A stretch of DNA of 35,868 nt from positions 1 to 35,868 of the forward strand of contig JAQSWS010000053.1 of assembly GCA_029266495.1 (NCBI GenBank), written 5' to 3'. This DNA is from Rariglobus sp. (GTDB lineage Bacteria > Verrucomicrobiota > Verrucomicrobiia > Opitutales > Opitutaceae). Position numbers and translations under genes: made by a program. The notes under the pieces were generated by a model. The model did no database searches and had not been told where the DNA came from. It saw nothing but the letters and a program-made list of their open reading frames with translations. Below are positions 23,989-32,193 of this stretch, in pieces. Each line of letters opens with the position of its first letter. Position 1 is the stretch's first letter.

Positions 23989-25068
23989 ATGAGCGAACCA
24001 CTCAATCCCTTCGCCAGCAAACCGAGCCGCAGCCGCGCCTTCGAGAAGGTCATCCTCGGCCTGTTTCGTGTCGCCACCTATTTCGTGCTCCTGTGCGGCG
24101 TGATCGTGTTTGCCGACATCGTTTTTAAAGGCGCGCCCACGGTGGCCCGTGCTTTCAAAACCACGTCAACGTTCCCTTACGTCACCAACACCTTTCTCTT
24201 CACCGCGCCCGAGTCGCTCTACGTTTTCGAGCACGACGGAGAAAAAAAAGAAATGGGCGACAAGGAATACCGCGCCTTCCGCGAAGCCGAGGAGGCGAAG
24301 GCGCTCGCCGCCGGTCAACCCGCGCCCAAGTTCAAGGCGGAGAGCTACGTTTACTCCGCGGGCGGCATCTGGCCGGCCATCGTGGGCACCGTGCTGCTTG
24401 TCGTGGGCTCGATGACCATCGCGCTCTTTCTCGGCGTGTGCAGCGCGATTTTCCTCAATGAATACGCGAAGGACGGCCCGGTCGTCCGGTTCATCCGCCT
24501 CGCCATCCTCAATCTCGCCGGCGTGCCTTCGATCGTCTTCGGTTTGTTCGGCTTCGGCATGTTCGTGATTTTCTTCGGCTGGAACGTCTCGCTCATGGCC
24601 GGATGGTTCACGCTCGCCTTCATGGTGCTGCCCGTGGTCATCACCGCCTCGGAGGAGTCTCTGAAGGCCGTGCCCAAGGGATTTCGTGAAGGCTCGCTCG
24701 CCCTCGGGGCCACCAAGTGGCAGACGATCCGCAAGAACGTGCTGCCCTACGCGCTTCCGGGCATCCTCACCTCGTCCATTCTCGGCATCGCCCGCGTTGC
24801 CGGCGAGACCGCGCCGATCATGTTCACCGCCGCCTATGTCGTTCGCGACAAGCTCCCTTGGGAGATCGAGAAGGCCAGTGATTTCTTTTTCCAGGGTGTG
24901 ATGGCGCTGCCTTACCACATTTACGTGGTTTCCTCGAAAATTCCGCAAAACGAGTATACTGCCCGCGTCCAATACGGCACCGCCTTTGTCTTTCTTGGGA
25001 TCGTCGCACTCATCGCCGCCGCCTCGATCATTCTTCGCAACAAGCTTCGCAGCCGCTACCAATGGTAA
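23989..25068 (+). CDS. pstA: Phosphate ABC transporter permease PstA
   Basis: The second inner-membrane permease of the Pst system, 359 residues. Membrane segment 1 (about 28-46) is followed by an extra periplasmic stretch of about 75 residues (50-125), with a charged centre ([23 protein letters not shown]). The core begins at about 127 ([24 protein letters not shown]). The EAA loop is [27 protein letters not shown] (about 221-247). The usual length is near 280-300. The start is the ATG at 23989. It overlaps pstB by 7 bp if the first pstB ATG is used. Confidence 0.94.
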   Translation: MSEPLNPFASKPSRSRAFEKVILGLFRVATYFVLLCGVIVFADIVFKGAPTVARAFKTTSTFPYVTNTFLFTAPESLYVFEHDGEKKEMGDKEYRAFREAEEAKALAAGQPAPKFKAESYVYSAGGIWPAIVGTVLLVVGSMTIALFLGVCSAIFLNEYAKDGPVVRFIRLAILNLAGVPSIVFGLFGFGMFVIFFGWNVSLMAGWFTLAFMVLPVVITASEESLKAVPKGFREGSLALGATKWQTIRKNVLPYALPGILTSSILGIARVAGETAPIMFTAAYVVRDKLPWEIEKASDFFFQGVMALPYHIYVVSSKIPQNEYTARVQYGTAFVFLGIVALIAAASIILRNKLRSRYQW

Positions 25069-25928
25069 ACGTTTCCTCACTTTCCAACGCCGCGCCCATG
25101 GACACTTCTTCCGCCACTCCTGTTTCACGTGCTTTCAAGGTGCCTGCCCGCGCCACCGACGGTGAAAAGGCCGACACGCTCATCGAAATTGAAAACTTCG
25201 ATTTTTACTATGGAGCCAAACAGGCGCTCTTCGACATCAACCTGAAGCTCGACGACAAGCGTGTGACCGCCTTCATCGGCCCGTCCGGCTGCGGCAAATC
25301 CACGCTCCTGCGCTGCCTCAACCGCATGAACGACCTGATCGACGGCACCAGCGTCAAGCGCGGCTCCGTGAAAATCCGCAACATCGATATCAATACCCGC
25401 GACGTTGATCCGATCGAGCTGCGCAAACGCGTCGGCATGGTCTTTCAGAAGTCGAATCCCTTCCCGAAATCGATCTACGAAAACGTCATTTACGGCCTTC
25501 GCATCCAAGGCGAAACCAACAAGGCGAAACTCGACGAAGTCGTGGAAAAATCCCTCCGGGGCGCCGCGCTCTGGGACGAGGTGAAGGACCGCCTGCACGA
25601 GAGCGGCCTCGGCCTCTCGGGCGGACAACAGCAACGCCTCTGCATCGCCCGCACCATCGCGGTGTCGCCAGAGATCATCCTGATGGACGAACCTTGTTCC
25701 GCGCTCGACCCGATCGCCACGGCCAAGGTCGAGGAACTCATTCACGAGCTAAAAAAGGAGTTTACGATCATCATCGTGACCCACTCGATGCAGCAGGCGG
25801 CCCGCTGCTCCGACAAGACGGCATTCTTCTATATGGGAAAACTGATCGAATACGCCGACACCCGCATGATCTTCATGAATCCCTCCAACCCCCAGACCGA
25901 GGCCTACGTGTCCGGACGCTTCGGCTGA
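25062..25928 (+). CDS. pstB: Phosphate ABC transporter ATP-binding protein
   Basis: The cytosolic ATPase that powers PstCA, 288 residues. It has Walker [10 protein letters not shown] (about 73-81), Q-loop [16 protein letters not shown], signature LSGGQQQRL (185-193), Walker B IILMDEP (205-211) and H-loop IIIVTHSM. The pattern [11 protein letters not shown] is specific to PstB. The first ATG (25062) overlaps pstA. An ATG at 25098 removes 12 residues and is equally plausible, since residues 1-36 are not part of the domain. Confidence 0.96.
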   Translation: MVNVSSLSNAAPMDTSSATPVSRAFKVPARATDGEKADTLIEIENFDFYYGAKQALFDINLKLDDKRVTAFIGPSGCGKSTLLRCLNRMNDLIDGTSVKRGSVKIRNIDINTRDVDPIELRKRVGMVFQKSNPFPKSIYENVIYGLRIQGETNKAKLDEVVEKSLRGAALWDEVKDRLHESGLGLSGGQQQRLCIARTIAVSPEIILMDEPCSALDPIATAKVEELIHELKKEFTIIIVTHSMQQAARCSDKTAFFYMGKLIEYADTRMIFMNPSNPQTEAYVSGRFG

Positions 25929-25934
25929 TTTTTG

Positions 25935-26046
25935 AAGTAGCGAGTAGTGGGTGGCGAGTAGCCGGGCATGCCCCGGGCTCAGAACCACCTGCTCGTTGCA
26001 ATCTCAGGCTATTCACTACTCGCTACCCGCTACTCGCTACTTTTTT
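25935..26046 (+). terminator. Long imperfect hairpin with T-run, pstB-phoU gap
   Basis: The arms at 25937-25961 and 26016-26040 pair at 23 of 25 positions (GTAGCGAGTAG..., CTACTCGCTAC). The pairing extends by AA/TT, and TTTTTT follows at 26041-26046. Each arm is itself a 14-bp-period repeat of GTAGCGAGTAG. The phoU ATG is only 4 nt after the T-run. It is probably a terminator or a strong 5' UTR structure. Confidence 0.7.
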
Positions 26047-26050
26047 CCTA

Positions 26051-26719
26051 ATGAAACGCTTCTTTGACTCCGAACTCGAAATCTTCCGCTCGCATCTGAT
26101 GCTCATGGGCGAGACCGCGATCCGCCAGGTGCGTGATGCGCTCAAGGCGTTGGTCGATGGCGATGTCGCGCTGGCCGACCGCGTGATCGCCGCCGATGAC
26201 GAGCTCGACAACCTCGAGATGAGCATCGACGACGAGGCCATCCGCTACATGAACCTGCGCGCGCCGGTGGCCACGGAACTGCGCCTGGTGATCGTGGGGA
26301 TGAAGGCCTCGCACGACCTCGAACGCGTGGGCGACGAGTGCACCACGATCGCCAAGCGCGCCGTGCGACTCGCCGCCGAGCCGCCGCTCAAGCCCTACGT
26401 GGACATCCCTCGCATGGCCAATATCGCGATCGAAATGCTGCGTGACGCCCTGGATTGTTTTCTCCATGGCGACACCGACAAAGCCCTCGCCGTGGTGCGC
26501 CGGGACGCGGAAGTCGATCTGATCAACAAACAGCTCTACCGCGAGCTGAGCAGCTTTATGATCGAGAATCCCGCGACGACGACACGTGCGCTTGAACTCA
26601 TGTTCATTTCGAAGTCGCTGGAGCGCATCGCCGACCACGCCTGCAATATCGCCGAGGAGATGGTTTTCCTCGCCCAGGCAACCGACATCCGCCACCGCGA
26701 AGAGCTGAAGAAAGGCTGA
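26051..26719 (+). CDS. phoU: Phosphate signalling protein PhoU
   Basis: A cytosolic regulator linking PstSCAB to the PhoR sensor. The 222-residue protein has two three-helix PhoU repeats. The metal-binding E-x3-D motifs are ERVGDECTTIAKR (about 93-105) and ERIADHACNIAEE (about 196-208). The start MKRFFDSELEIF is the usual PhoU N-terminus. An open frame upstream comes from the hairpin. No promoter is apparent in the 122-bp gap, so expression depends on read-through of the preceding hairpin. It is convergent with pit. Confidence 0.95.
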   Translation: MKRFFDSELEIFRSHLMLMGETAIRQVRDALKALVDGDVALADRVIAADDELDNLEMSIDDEAIRYMNLRAPVATELRLVIVGMKASHDLERVGDECTTIAKRAVRLAAEPPLKPYVDIPRMANIAIEMLRDALDCFLHGDTDKALAVVRRDAEVDLINKQLYRELSSFMIENPATTTRALELMFISKSLERIADHACNIAEEMVFLAQATDIRHREELKKG

Positions 26720-26725
26720 TGAAAT

Positions 26726-26789
26726 GTAGACGCGGCATCTTGCCGCGTTGCTAGCGCGAGACCGGAACGCGGCACGATGCCGCGTCCAC
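26726..26789. repeat. Paired GACGCGGCA hairpins, convergent phoU-pit gap
   Basis: Two inverted copies (26726-26749 and 26766-26789) of GTRGACGCGGCATC-K-TGCCGCGTT match at 22 of 24 positions, and each copy is itself a hairpin (CGCGGCA/TGCCGCG). They lie between convergent stops and may act as a two-way terminator. A related hairpin is at 19850. Confidence 0.7.
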
Positions 26790-26792
26790 CTC

Positions 26793-27854
26793 TCAATACC
26801 CCAGCGCGTGCAATGCGCGGCAGGACAGGTAGCCGATCAAGCCTGTGATCGGCAGTGTGAGCACCCAGGCCCAGACGATGCGGGATACCACGCCCCATTT
26901 GACGGCGCTCAACCGCTTGGTCGCGCCCACGCCCATGATCGAGGTCGAGATGACATGCGTGGTCGAAAGCGGGATGCCGATATGCGACGCCACCCCGATG
27001 ATGGCCGCCGCGGTGGTTTCGGCCGCGAACCCATGCACGGGCTGAAGCTTCACCATCTTGTGGCCCATCGTCTTGATGATCCGCCAGCCGCCGCCGGCCG
27101 TGCCCGCCGCCATCACGCCGGCACAGGTGATCATCACCCACCGGTGCACCTCGAACTCGGGTGTGCGCAGGAAGTGGAGCCATTCCGGCAGATTATCAAA
27201 CGCTCCCTTCTGCGTGCCGGTCCAGAGCGCCAGCGCGATGATCCCCATCGTTTTTTGCGCGTCGTTGGAGCCGTGGGAGAACCCCATCCAGCTGGCGCTT
27301 ACGATCTGAAGTTTGCCGAAATACTTGTTAACGAAGTGCGGCGTGGCGCGCTTGAGCAGGAAGTAGAGCAGCAGCATGAAGAGCGCCGCGACCACGAAGC
27401 CGATGAGCGGCGAGGCAAACATGGGCATGACGATCTTTGGCCAGAGACCCGAGGGCTTGCCCTTCACAGTCTCGGCCCAGTGCATGACGCTCCAGCGTCC
27501 GTTGGCGGTGGCGAGCGCGGCACCGCACAAGCCGCCCACGAGCGCATGGCTCGAAGAGGAGGGCAGGCCGAGCCACCAGGTGAAGAGATTCCACACGATC
27601 GCGCCGATGAGGGCGGCAAGCACGGTGGCCATGGTGATGGCCTCGGCGTCCACCAGGCCGCTGCCGATGGTCTTGGCAACCGCGGTGCCCATCATGGCGC
27701 CGATCAGGTTGAAGAACGCCGCCATCATGATGGCTTGGCGAGGGGTGAGCACCTTGGTCGAGACGACCGTGGCGATGGCGTTGGCGGCGTCGTGGAAACC
27801 GTTGATGTATTCAAACACCAAGGCCGCGAACAGAACGATCAGGAAAAGCGTCAT
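26793..27854 (-). CDS. pit: Low-affinity inorganic phosphate transporter (PiT family)
   Basis: Membrane phosphate:cation symporter, 353 residues, about ten membrane helices. It carries the two PiT signature repeats: GFHDAANAIATVVST (about 19-33) and GFSHGSNDAQKTMG (about 189-202). Paired segments LPSSSSHALVGGL and IPLSTTHVISTSIMGVG are also present. It lies 18 bp downstream of the DUF47 gene, a usual pairing in bacteria. It is convergent with pst-phoU, so high- and low-affinity uptake sit together. Confidence 0.95.
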   Translation of the reverse strand: MTLFLIVLFAALVFEYINGFHDAANAIATVVSTKVLTPRQAIMMAAFFNLIGAMMGTAVAKTIGSGLVDAEAITMATVLAALIGAIVWNLFTWWLGLPSSSSHALVGGLCGAALATANGRWSVMHWAETVKGKPSGLWPKIVMPMFASPLIGFVVAALFMLLLYFLLKRATPHFVNKYFGKLQIVSASWMGFSHGSNDAQKTMGIIALALWTGTQKGAFDNLPEWLHFLRTPEFEVHRWVMITCAGVMAAGTAGGGWRIIKTMGHKMVKLQPVHGFAAETTAAAIIGVASHIGIPLSTTHVISTSIMGVGATKRLSAVKWGVVSRIVWAWVLTLPITGLIGYLSCRALHALGY

Positions 27855-27872
27855 GGGACGGACGACTGACGC

Positions 27873-28523
27873 TTACGAGTATTTCAGCACGATTTGGAAA
27901 ACGACGGCACCGGCGTCGCGGCAGCGGTCCACGGCCTTTTCCATCATCTCGAACAGCTCCTGGAGAATCATGGTCTCTTTGGCGTCATACGGACCGTGAT
28001 AGAGGTCTTTGATGAGGCCGAGCATGACTTTGTCGGCTTCGCCCTCGGCGTGTTGCAGGCGTTCGTTGGCTTCCTGCACGCTGTTGAGCTTCGCGCCGTG
28101 GCGGAGTTGCTTCACCATGAAGACGACCGCTTCGGCGGCCATGCCGAGGAGCGCGGCCTGGCGTTGGAATCCTTCGGTGGGCAGGCGGCCCGGGTAGATC
28201 GAGAGACGCTCGACGATTTTCTCGACGATCTTCGGAATGCGATAAAGGGACATGGAAAGCGCCTCGATGTCCTCGCGCTCAAGCGGGGTCACGAAGGTCT
28301 TGCAGAGCTCTTCGGTGATCTGCTGGGTGATGCGCTTGTCCTTGCGCCGGCTCTGGATGAACTCGTCCAGATCGCTTACGGATGTAAACGACTGGCTTCT
28401 TTGGAGATAGCTGGACAGCAGCCGGGTGCTGGTGAGCGCTTCTTCCGAGCTGGCTTCAAGAAGATCATAGAACTTCTCATCCTTACCAAAGAGTTTTTTG
28501 AGCGAGAGCATGGGAGAGTCCAT
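27873..28523 (-). CDS. DUF47/PhoU-like Pit accessory protein
   Basis: A 216-residue all-helical protein of the DUF47 family, distantly PhoU-like, normally encoded beside pit and thought to regulate it. It contains the acidic E-x3-D type motifs of the family, for example EREDIEALSMSLYRIPKIVEKI and NERLQHAEGEADKVM. Starts at 28523 (MDSPMLSLKK) or 28511 (MLSLKK) are both possible; family members usually begin just before 'LFGKDEKFYDLLE'. It is the first gene of a DUF47-pit pair. Confidence 0.9.
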   Translation of the reverse strand: MDSPMLSLKKLFGKDEKFYDLLEASSEEALTSTRLLSSYLQRSQSFTSVSDLDEFIQSRRKDKRITQQITEELCKTFVTPLEREDIEALSMSLYRIPKIVEKIVERLSIYPGRLPTEGFQRQAALLGMAAEAVVFMVKQLRHGAKLNSVQEANERLQHAEGEADKVMLGLIKDLYHGPYDAKETMILQELFEMMEKAVDRCRDAGAVVFQIVLKYS

Positions 28524-28559
28524 GCCGTAGCAGGCTTGTAACGTTTGTAAACAGGCTTT

Positions 28560-29354
28560 TCAGGTCTTGCCTCTCAAGCGCGCCCAAGTCGCCCCGATGT
28601 GCTCGTAAACCGCCTTCGTGCTGCGTTCGAGTCCGCCCAGGTTCCACTTGAAAAAATCGGACGGAATCGCCCGGTCGGTGGGGGCGGCGTAGTCGGCCGG
28701 GCAGGCGACGGCATCTATCTTTTGACCGCGACAAAGCGCCATCGCCCGGGGCAAATGCCAGGCGGAGGTCACCACGGCCACGGAATGGTCGCCCGCAATG
28801 AGCCGGATGGCGCCCGCCTCCTCCTCGGTGTCATGAGCGGTGTCGATTTCGACGATGCGGTCGGGGGGGACGCCCAGTGAGACGGCGACCTCGGCCAGCA
28901 TGCGGGCGTGAGTCGGGCCGCCCACGCGTTCGTTGACCGGACCGCTTACGATCAGCCGGGCCTGCGGCATTTGGCGGACAAGCCGCACGCCCTCGACAAT
29001 GCGCGCCAGTGCGGACGGGCTGAGCTGGTTGTTGGCCGGCCAGCCCGGAACGTAGGTGTGGCCTCCGCCTAGCACGGCGACAAATCCGCACCGGGCGAGC
29101 GACGGGGGCAGGGGAGTGTCAGCGGATAATGCAGGCTGGGCCGGAAAGGTGCCTTCGAGCCCCCGCACCATCCAGGTGCCGATCCCGGCATTGGTGCATG
29201 CGAGCAGCCACAGGCCGCCGGCAAAAATGAGCCCGCGACCCAGACGCCGTCGTTGGGTAAACCGCATCAACACCGCGCCCGTGACGATCAATACGACCGA
29301 GAAGGGCAGGGGCATGAGCCAATAACCCACGACTTTTTTCAACCAGAACAGCAT
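28560..29354 (-). CDS. YdcF/ElyC-like DUF218 membrane protein
   Basis: A 264-residue protein with two N-terminal membrane helices (about 12-32 and 40-60). A DUF218 domain follows: FVAVLGGGHTYVP, a RIVEGVRL segment, RLIVSGP, and VVTSAWHLPRAMALCR (about 205-220). ElyC and related proteins take part in envelope and polyprenyl-carrier homeostasis, but the exact role here is unknown. It is 36 bp upstream of the DUF47 gene on the same strand. Confidence 0.85.
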   Translation of the reverse strand: MLFWLKKVVGYWLMPLPFSVVLIVTGAVLMRFTQRRRLGRGLIFAGGLWLLACTNAGIGTWMVRGLEGTFPAQPALSADTPLPPSLARCGFVAVLGGGHTYVPGWPANNQLSPSALARIVEGVRLVRQMPQARLIVSGPVNERVGGPTHARMLAEVAVSLGVPPDRIVEIDTAHDTEEEAGAIRLIAGDHSVAVVTSAWHLPRAMALCRGQKIDAVACPADYAAPTDRAIPSDFFKWNLGGLERSTKAVYEHIGATWARLRGKT

Positions 29355-29406
29355 GGCGGAAATCGTGGGGTGGATTCGTCAACTCGCCCAACAAAAACCG
29401 CCCGTT

Positions 29407-30366
29407 TTATGGAGCGCCCTCAACGAGCGGGGACGCCAGCAGCCCGGCCGTGTCTCCTTGGCGGGCGAATTTTGCGCGGGTCGGATCGGGGTGAACCCGG
29501 CGTATCCAGACCGCCTCGATTTGAGCGGGGAAACTGTCTTGCAGTGCGGCGTAGATTTCGGGGTCCTGTTCGCCATCGTCGCCAAAAAGCACGAAACGCG
29601 TTTGAGGATAGGCGAGCAGCACCTCGGTCAACGCGCGCAGCTTGTAGTCCTTCTGGCTGAACAAAGAGTTCTCGCTGGATTCCGAGATTTCCTTGAGTCG
29701 GAGGACCCCGCGCGGGAATCCGCCATTTTTCAAAAAGCTGCGGACATTGTCCGTAAGCTGGCGCGGCGAGGCGGACACGTAAAACACCGCGGACGCTCTC
29801 GGGGCGACGTTGGGTGAGAGCATCCGGTGGTAAAGCTCCGCCATGCCGGGCACCGCTTCCCGTCGTCCGGGAGGCACGGTCAGGCTGTTTTTAAGCAGTT
29901 TCCAAGTCGCGGTGACGTCACTCCGGAGAATCGTGTCATCGATATCGGAGATGATGCCGAGACGGTTGCGCGGATCCACCACCAGCAGGCCGGCCTGACT
30001 GCTCGCGGCCGGGACAGTTTCGATTTCGACCCATCCGGGAGCCAGCGAAAGGGGCTGGTTCATAGCCAGCATCCAATAACCGTCGTCGTCGGTGCGGACC
30101 GTCCATTGCCAGTCGGCCACCCGCCAGGTCACCGCGCCCTCTTCGCCGCTGGTCACCAGCAAACGCGTCGTCTGGTAGAGGGTGCGCAGCTTGTTGTGCC
30201 TGTTTTCGGGGGAGATCCGCACTTCGGTCAGACGTCCCGAGAAATGAGCACCGGTTGTCCCGGACCAGGCGTCATCGACCACCACCTGCCGTATCTCGTT
30301 TGCGCCGACCCACAACGGCATTCCCAAAAGACCGGCGACCAAGGGGACCAACGTTTTGATAAACAC
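29407..30366 (-). CDS. App1-domain (DUF2183) protein, possible phosphatidate phosphatase
   Basis: A 319-residue secreted or membrane-associated protein with an N-terminal signal (TLVPLVAGLLGMPLWVGA). A beta-rich domain spans about 30-130. The App1 HAD-like domain begins with the catalytic motif ISDIDDTILRSD (D-x-D-x-T, about 139-150). It is followed by FYVSASPRQL and FVLFGDDGEQDPEIY, both typical of App1. Yeast App1 hydrolyses phosphatidic acid, but bacterial substrates are not established. It is divergent from nothing; tRNA-His lies 45 bp upstream on the same strand. Confidence 0.88.
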   Translation of the reverse strand: MFIKTLVPLVAGLLGMPLWVGANEIRQVVVDDAWSGTTGAHFSGRLTEVRISPENRHNKLRTLYQTTRLLVTSGEEGAVTWRVADWQWTVRTDDDGYWMLAMNQPLSLAPGWVEIETVPAASSQAGLLVVDPRNRLGIISDIDDTILRSDVTATWKLLKNSLTVPPGRREAVPGMAELYHRMLSPNVAPRASAVFYVSASPRQLTDNVRSFLKNGGFPRGVLRLKEISESSENSLFSQKDYKLRALTEVLLAYPQTRFVLFGDDGEQDPEIYAALQDSFPAQIEAVWIRRVHPDPTRAKFARQGDTAGLLASPLVEGAP

Positions 30367-30411
30367 GGTGAGAAAATCGAGGCAGGCGATTTTACACCTG
30401 CCGGAAAAAAA

Positions 30412-30489
30412 TGGGGCGGCCTACGGGATTCGAACCCGCGACCCTTAGAATCACAATCTAATGCTCTAACCAACTGAGCTAAGGCCGCC
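30412..30489 (-). tRNA. tRNA-His (anticodon GTG)
   Basis: The complete cloverleaf reads on the minus strand: acceptor GCGGCCT/AGGCCGC, D arm GCTCAGTTGGTTAGAGC, anticodon stem TTAGA-TTGTGAT-TCTAA with GTG, and T arm GCGGG-TTCGAAT-CCCGT. It has the tRNA-His-specific G-1 (30489) facing C73 (30415), and CCA is encoded (30414-30412). All expected invariant bases are present. Confidence 0.97.
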
Positions 30490-30491
30490 GT

Positions 30492-31262
30492 AAGAGTCGG
30501 GCAAACGTCACTTACAATATCGCGCATGGCCGCGGTCTCGCGCCGATCCAGGGAATCACCACTCGACGGCGCATCCGGTCCACCCTGCTCAAGATCTCCC
30601 GGCTCCTCGCCGAACTGAATCCCGACATCGTCGCCTTGCAGGAGATTGACGAGAACTCCCGCTGGGCGGGCAATTTCAACCACCTCGAGTTTCTTCGCGA
30701 ATTCGGCGGCTTCGAGCACTCCGTCTTCGGCATCAACAACCGTCGCTCGGGCTTGCTGAACCTGAGTTACGGCAACGCCATTCTTTCCCGGCATCCCATC
30801 ACCGAGTGGGAAAACATCGCGTTCGGGCAAAGCAAGGTCGGCGAAAAAGGATTCCTGTTTGCCGAGGTCAACCTCCACGGGCGGCGGATCCCCGTGGCAA
30901 ACATGCACCTGCACTACCGCTCCCGCGTCCACCGGTTCGCCCAGGTCGACCGGTTTCTCGCCTACCTGCGCGACAAACAACGGGACCGTCAGCACCATTG
31001 GGCGGTTTCCCCGATCGTCTGCGGAGATTTGAACAATACCCACCATTCGTCCGACGCGACGGCGACCTTGCTGAGTCATCTGCACGATTACGCCGATTAC
31101 ACGCTCCACCCGCGCGAAGGATGCACGTTTCCCTCGCCGCTGCCGGGACGCACGCTCGACTTCATTTACCTTCCGCCGGGCGCGAAACACCCCGAGAGCC
31201 ACGTCGTTCGCAGTTTTCTCTCCGACCACCGGCCGGTCGTGGTGGATTTCGAGGTGGAGTGA
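30492..31262 (+). pseudogene. Endonuclease/exonuclease/phosphatase family gene lacking a start codon
   Basis: The reading frame encodes the EEP fold from its first strand: VTYNIAHGRGL (metal-ligand Asn), then ALQEIDE (catalytic Glu), GDLNNTH and SDHRPVVVDF (Asp-His). The core is complete and ends at a normal stop at 31262. However, no ATG, GTG or TTG precedes TYNIAHG; the frame begins within tRNA-His, where TAA (30480-30482) closes it. The first usable start is a TTG at 30636, which would drop the Asn and alpha-1. So either the 5' end was lost against the tRNA, or there is a base error, or a very unusual start is used. The substrate (nuclease or phosphatase) is unknown. Confidence 0.75.
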
Positions 31263-31342
31263 ACGTGCGTTGAAGCGTGCGGAGGCGCCTCCACAAAATT
31301 CCCTTTGCGCCACGCCGTGTTTTTTGCGGCGATGATCGCTCC

Positions 31343-32146
31343 ATGGATCGCATCGCCCAAGCCTTTGACCGCGCCCGTTCCGAGAATCGCGCCGCCTTCG
31401 TCGCCTACCTGTGCGCCGGCGATCCCGACTTCGACACCTCGCTCGCCGCGTGTCGCGCGCTGATCGACAACGGCACCGACGTCCTCGAGCTCGGCGTGCC
31501 TTTTAGCGATCCGCTCGCCGACGGGCTCACCAACCAACTCGCCGCACAACGTGCGCTCGAAGGCGGAATGACCGCCGCCCGGGTATTCGAACTCGTGCGC
31601 CGCATCCGCGCATTTGCCCCGGCCATCCCGATCGTTTTCTACACCTACTACAACCTGGTGTTCTCCAATGGCGTCGAGGCTTACGTTCGCGCGGCGAAGG
31701 AGGCCGGTGTCGATGGCATGCTGACGCTTGACCTGCCGCCCGAGGAAGCCGCCGACGTGCAGTCCGCGTGCGCGACCCATGGCATCAAGACGGTGTTCAT
31801 CGTGGCTCCGACAACGCCCGAGTCACGCCTCGCGAAAATCGGCGCGGCCGCCACTGGGTTTATCTACTATGTGTCGCGCGAAGGCGTGACCGGCGTGCGT
31901 GATTCCGTTGCCACCAACGTCCCCCAGGCGGTCGCCGCCATCAAACGCCACACCACGCTCCCCGTGGTGGTCGGCTTCGGAATCGGTAAACGGGAACACG
32001 TCGCGGAAGTTGCCGCGTATGCCGACGGCGTCGTGGTGGGCAGTGCGCTGGTGAATTGCATTCGCGACCACCTGGCGGATCGTGCGCGCATCGCTCCGAC
32101 GCTCGCTGCGCGCGCCGCCGACCTGGTGGCCGGGGTGAAGCGCTGA
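31343..32146 (+). CDS. trpA: Tryptophan synthase alpha chain
   Basis: Cleaves indole-3-glycerol phosphate to indole and glyceraldehyde 3-phosphate. It normally pairs with TrpB. The 267-residue protein has the catalytic residues at the standard numbers, E49 in LELGVPFSDPLADG and D60. The usual phosphate-binding loops follow (YYVSREGVTGVR, VGFGIGKREHV). The ATG at 31343 is chosen for length and alignment. No trpB, trpF or other trp gene is adjacent, so the pathway is scattered. The 80 bp upstream contains the small palindrome GGAGGCGCCTCC (31279-31290). Confidence 0.96.
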   Translation: MDRIAQAFDRARSENRAAFVAYLCAGDPDFDTSLAACRALIDNGTDVLELGVPFSDPLADGLTNQLAAQRALEGGMTAARVFELVRRIRAFAPAIPIVFYTYYNLVFSNGVEAYVRAAKEAGVDGMLTLDLPPEEAADVQSACATHGIKTVFIVAPTTPESRLAKIGAAATGFIYYVSREGVTGVRDSVATNVPQAVAAIKRHTTLPVVVGFGIGKREHVAEVAAYADGVVVGSALVNCIRDHLADRARIAPTLAARAADLVAGVKR

Positions 32147-32193
32147 AGGCGAAGGACGAACCACCGCGTCTTCAGCGGGTCTTAGCGTCTCGC

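Noticed and set aside
30412-30489. Integrated element at tRNA-His
   Set aside because: No integrase, no repeated tRNA 3' end, and the neighbours are housekeeping-type genes.
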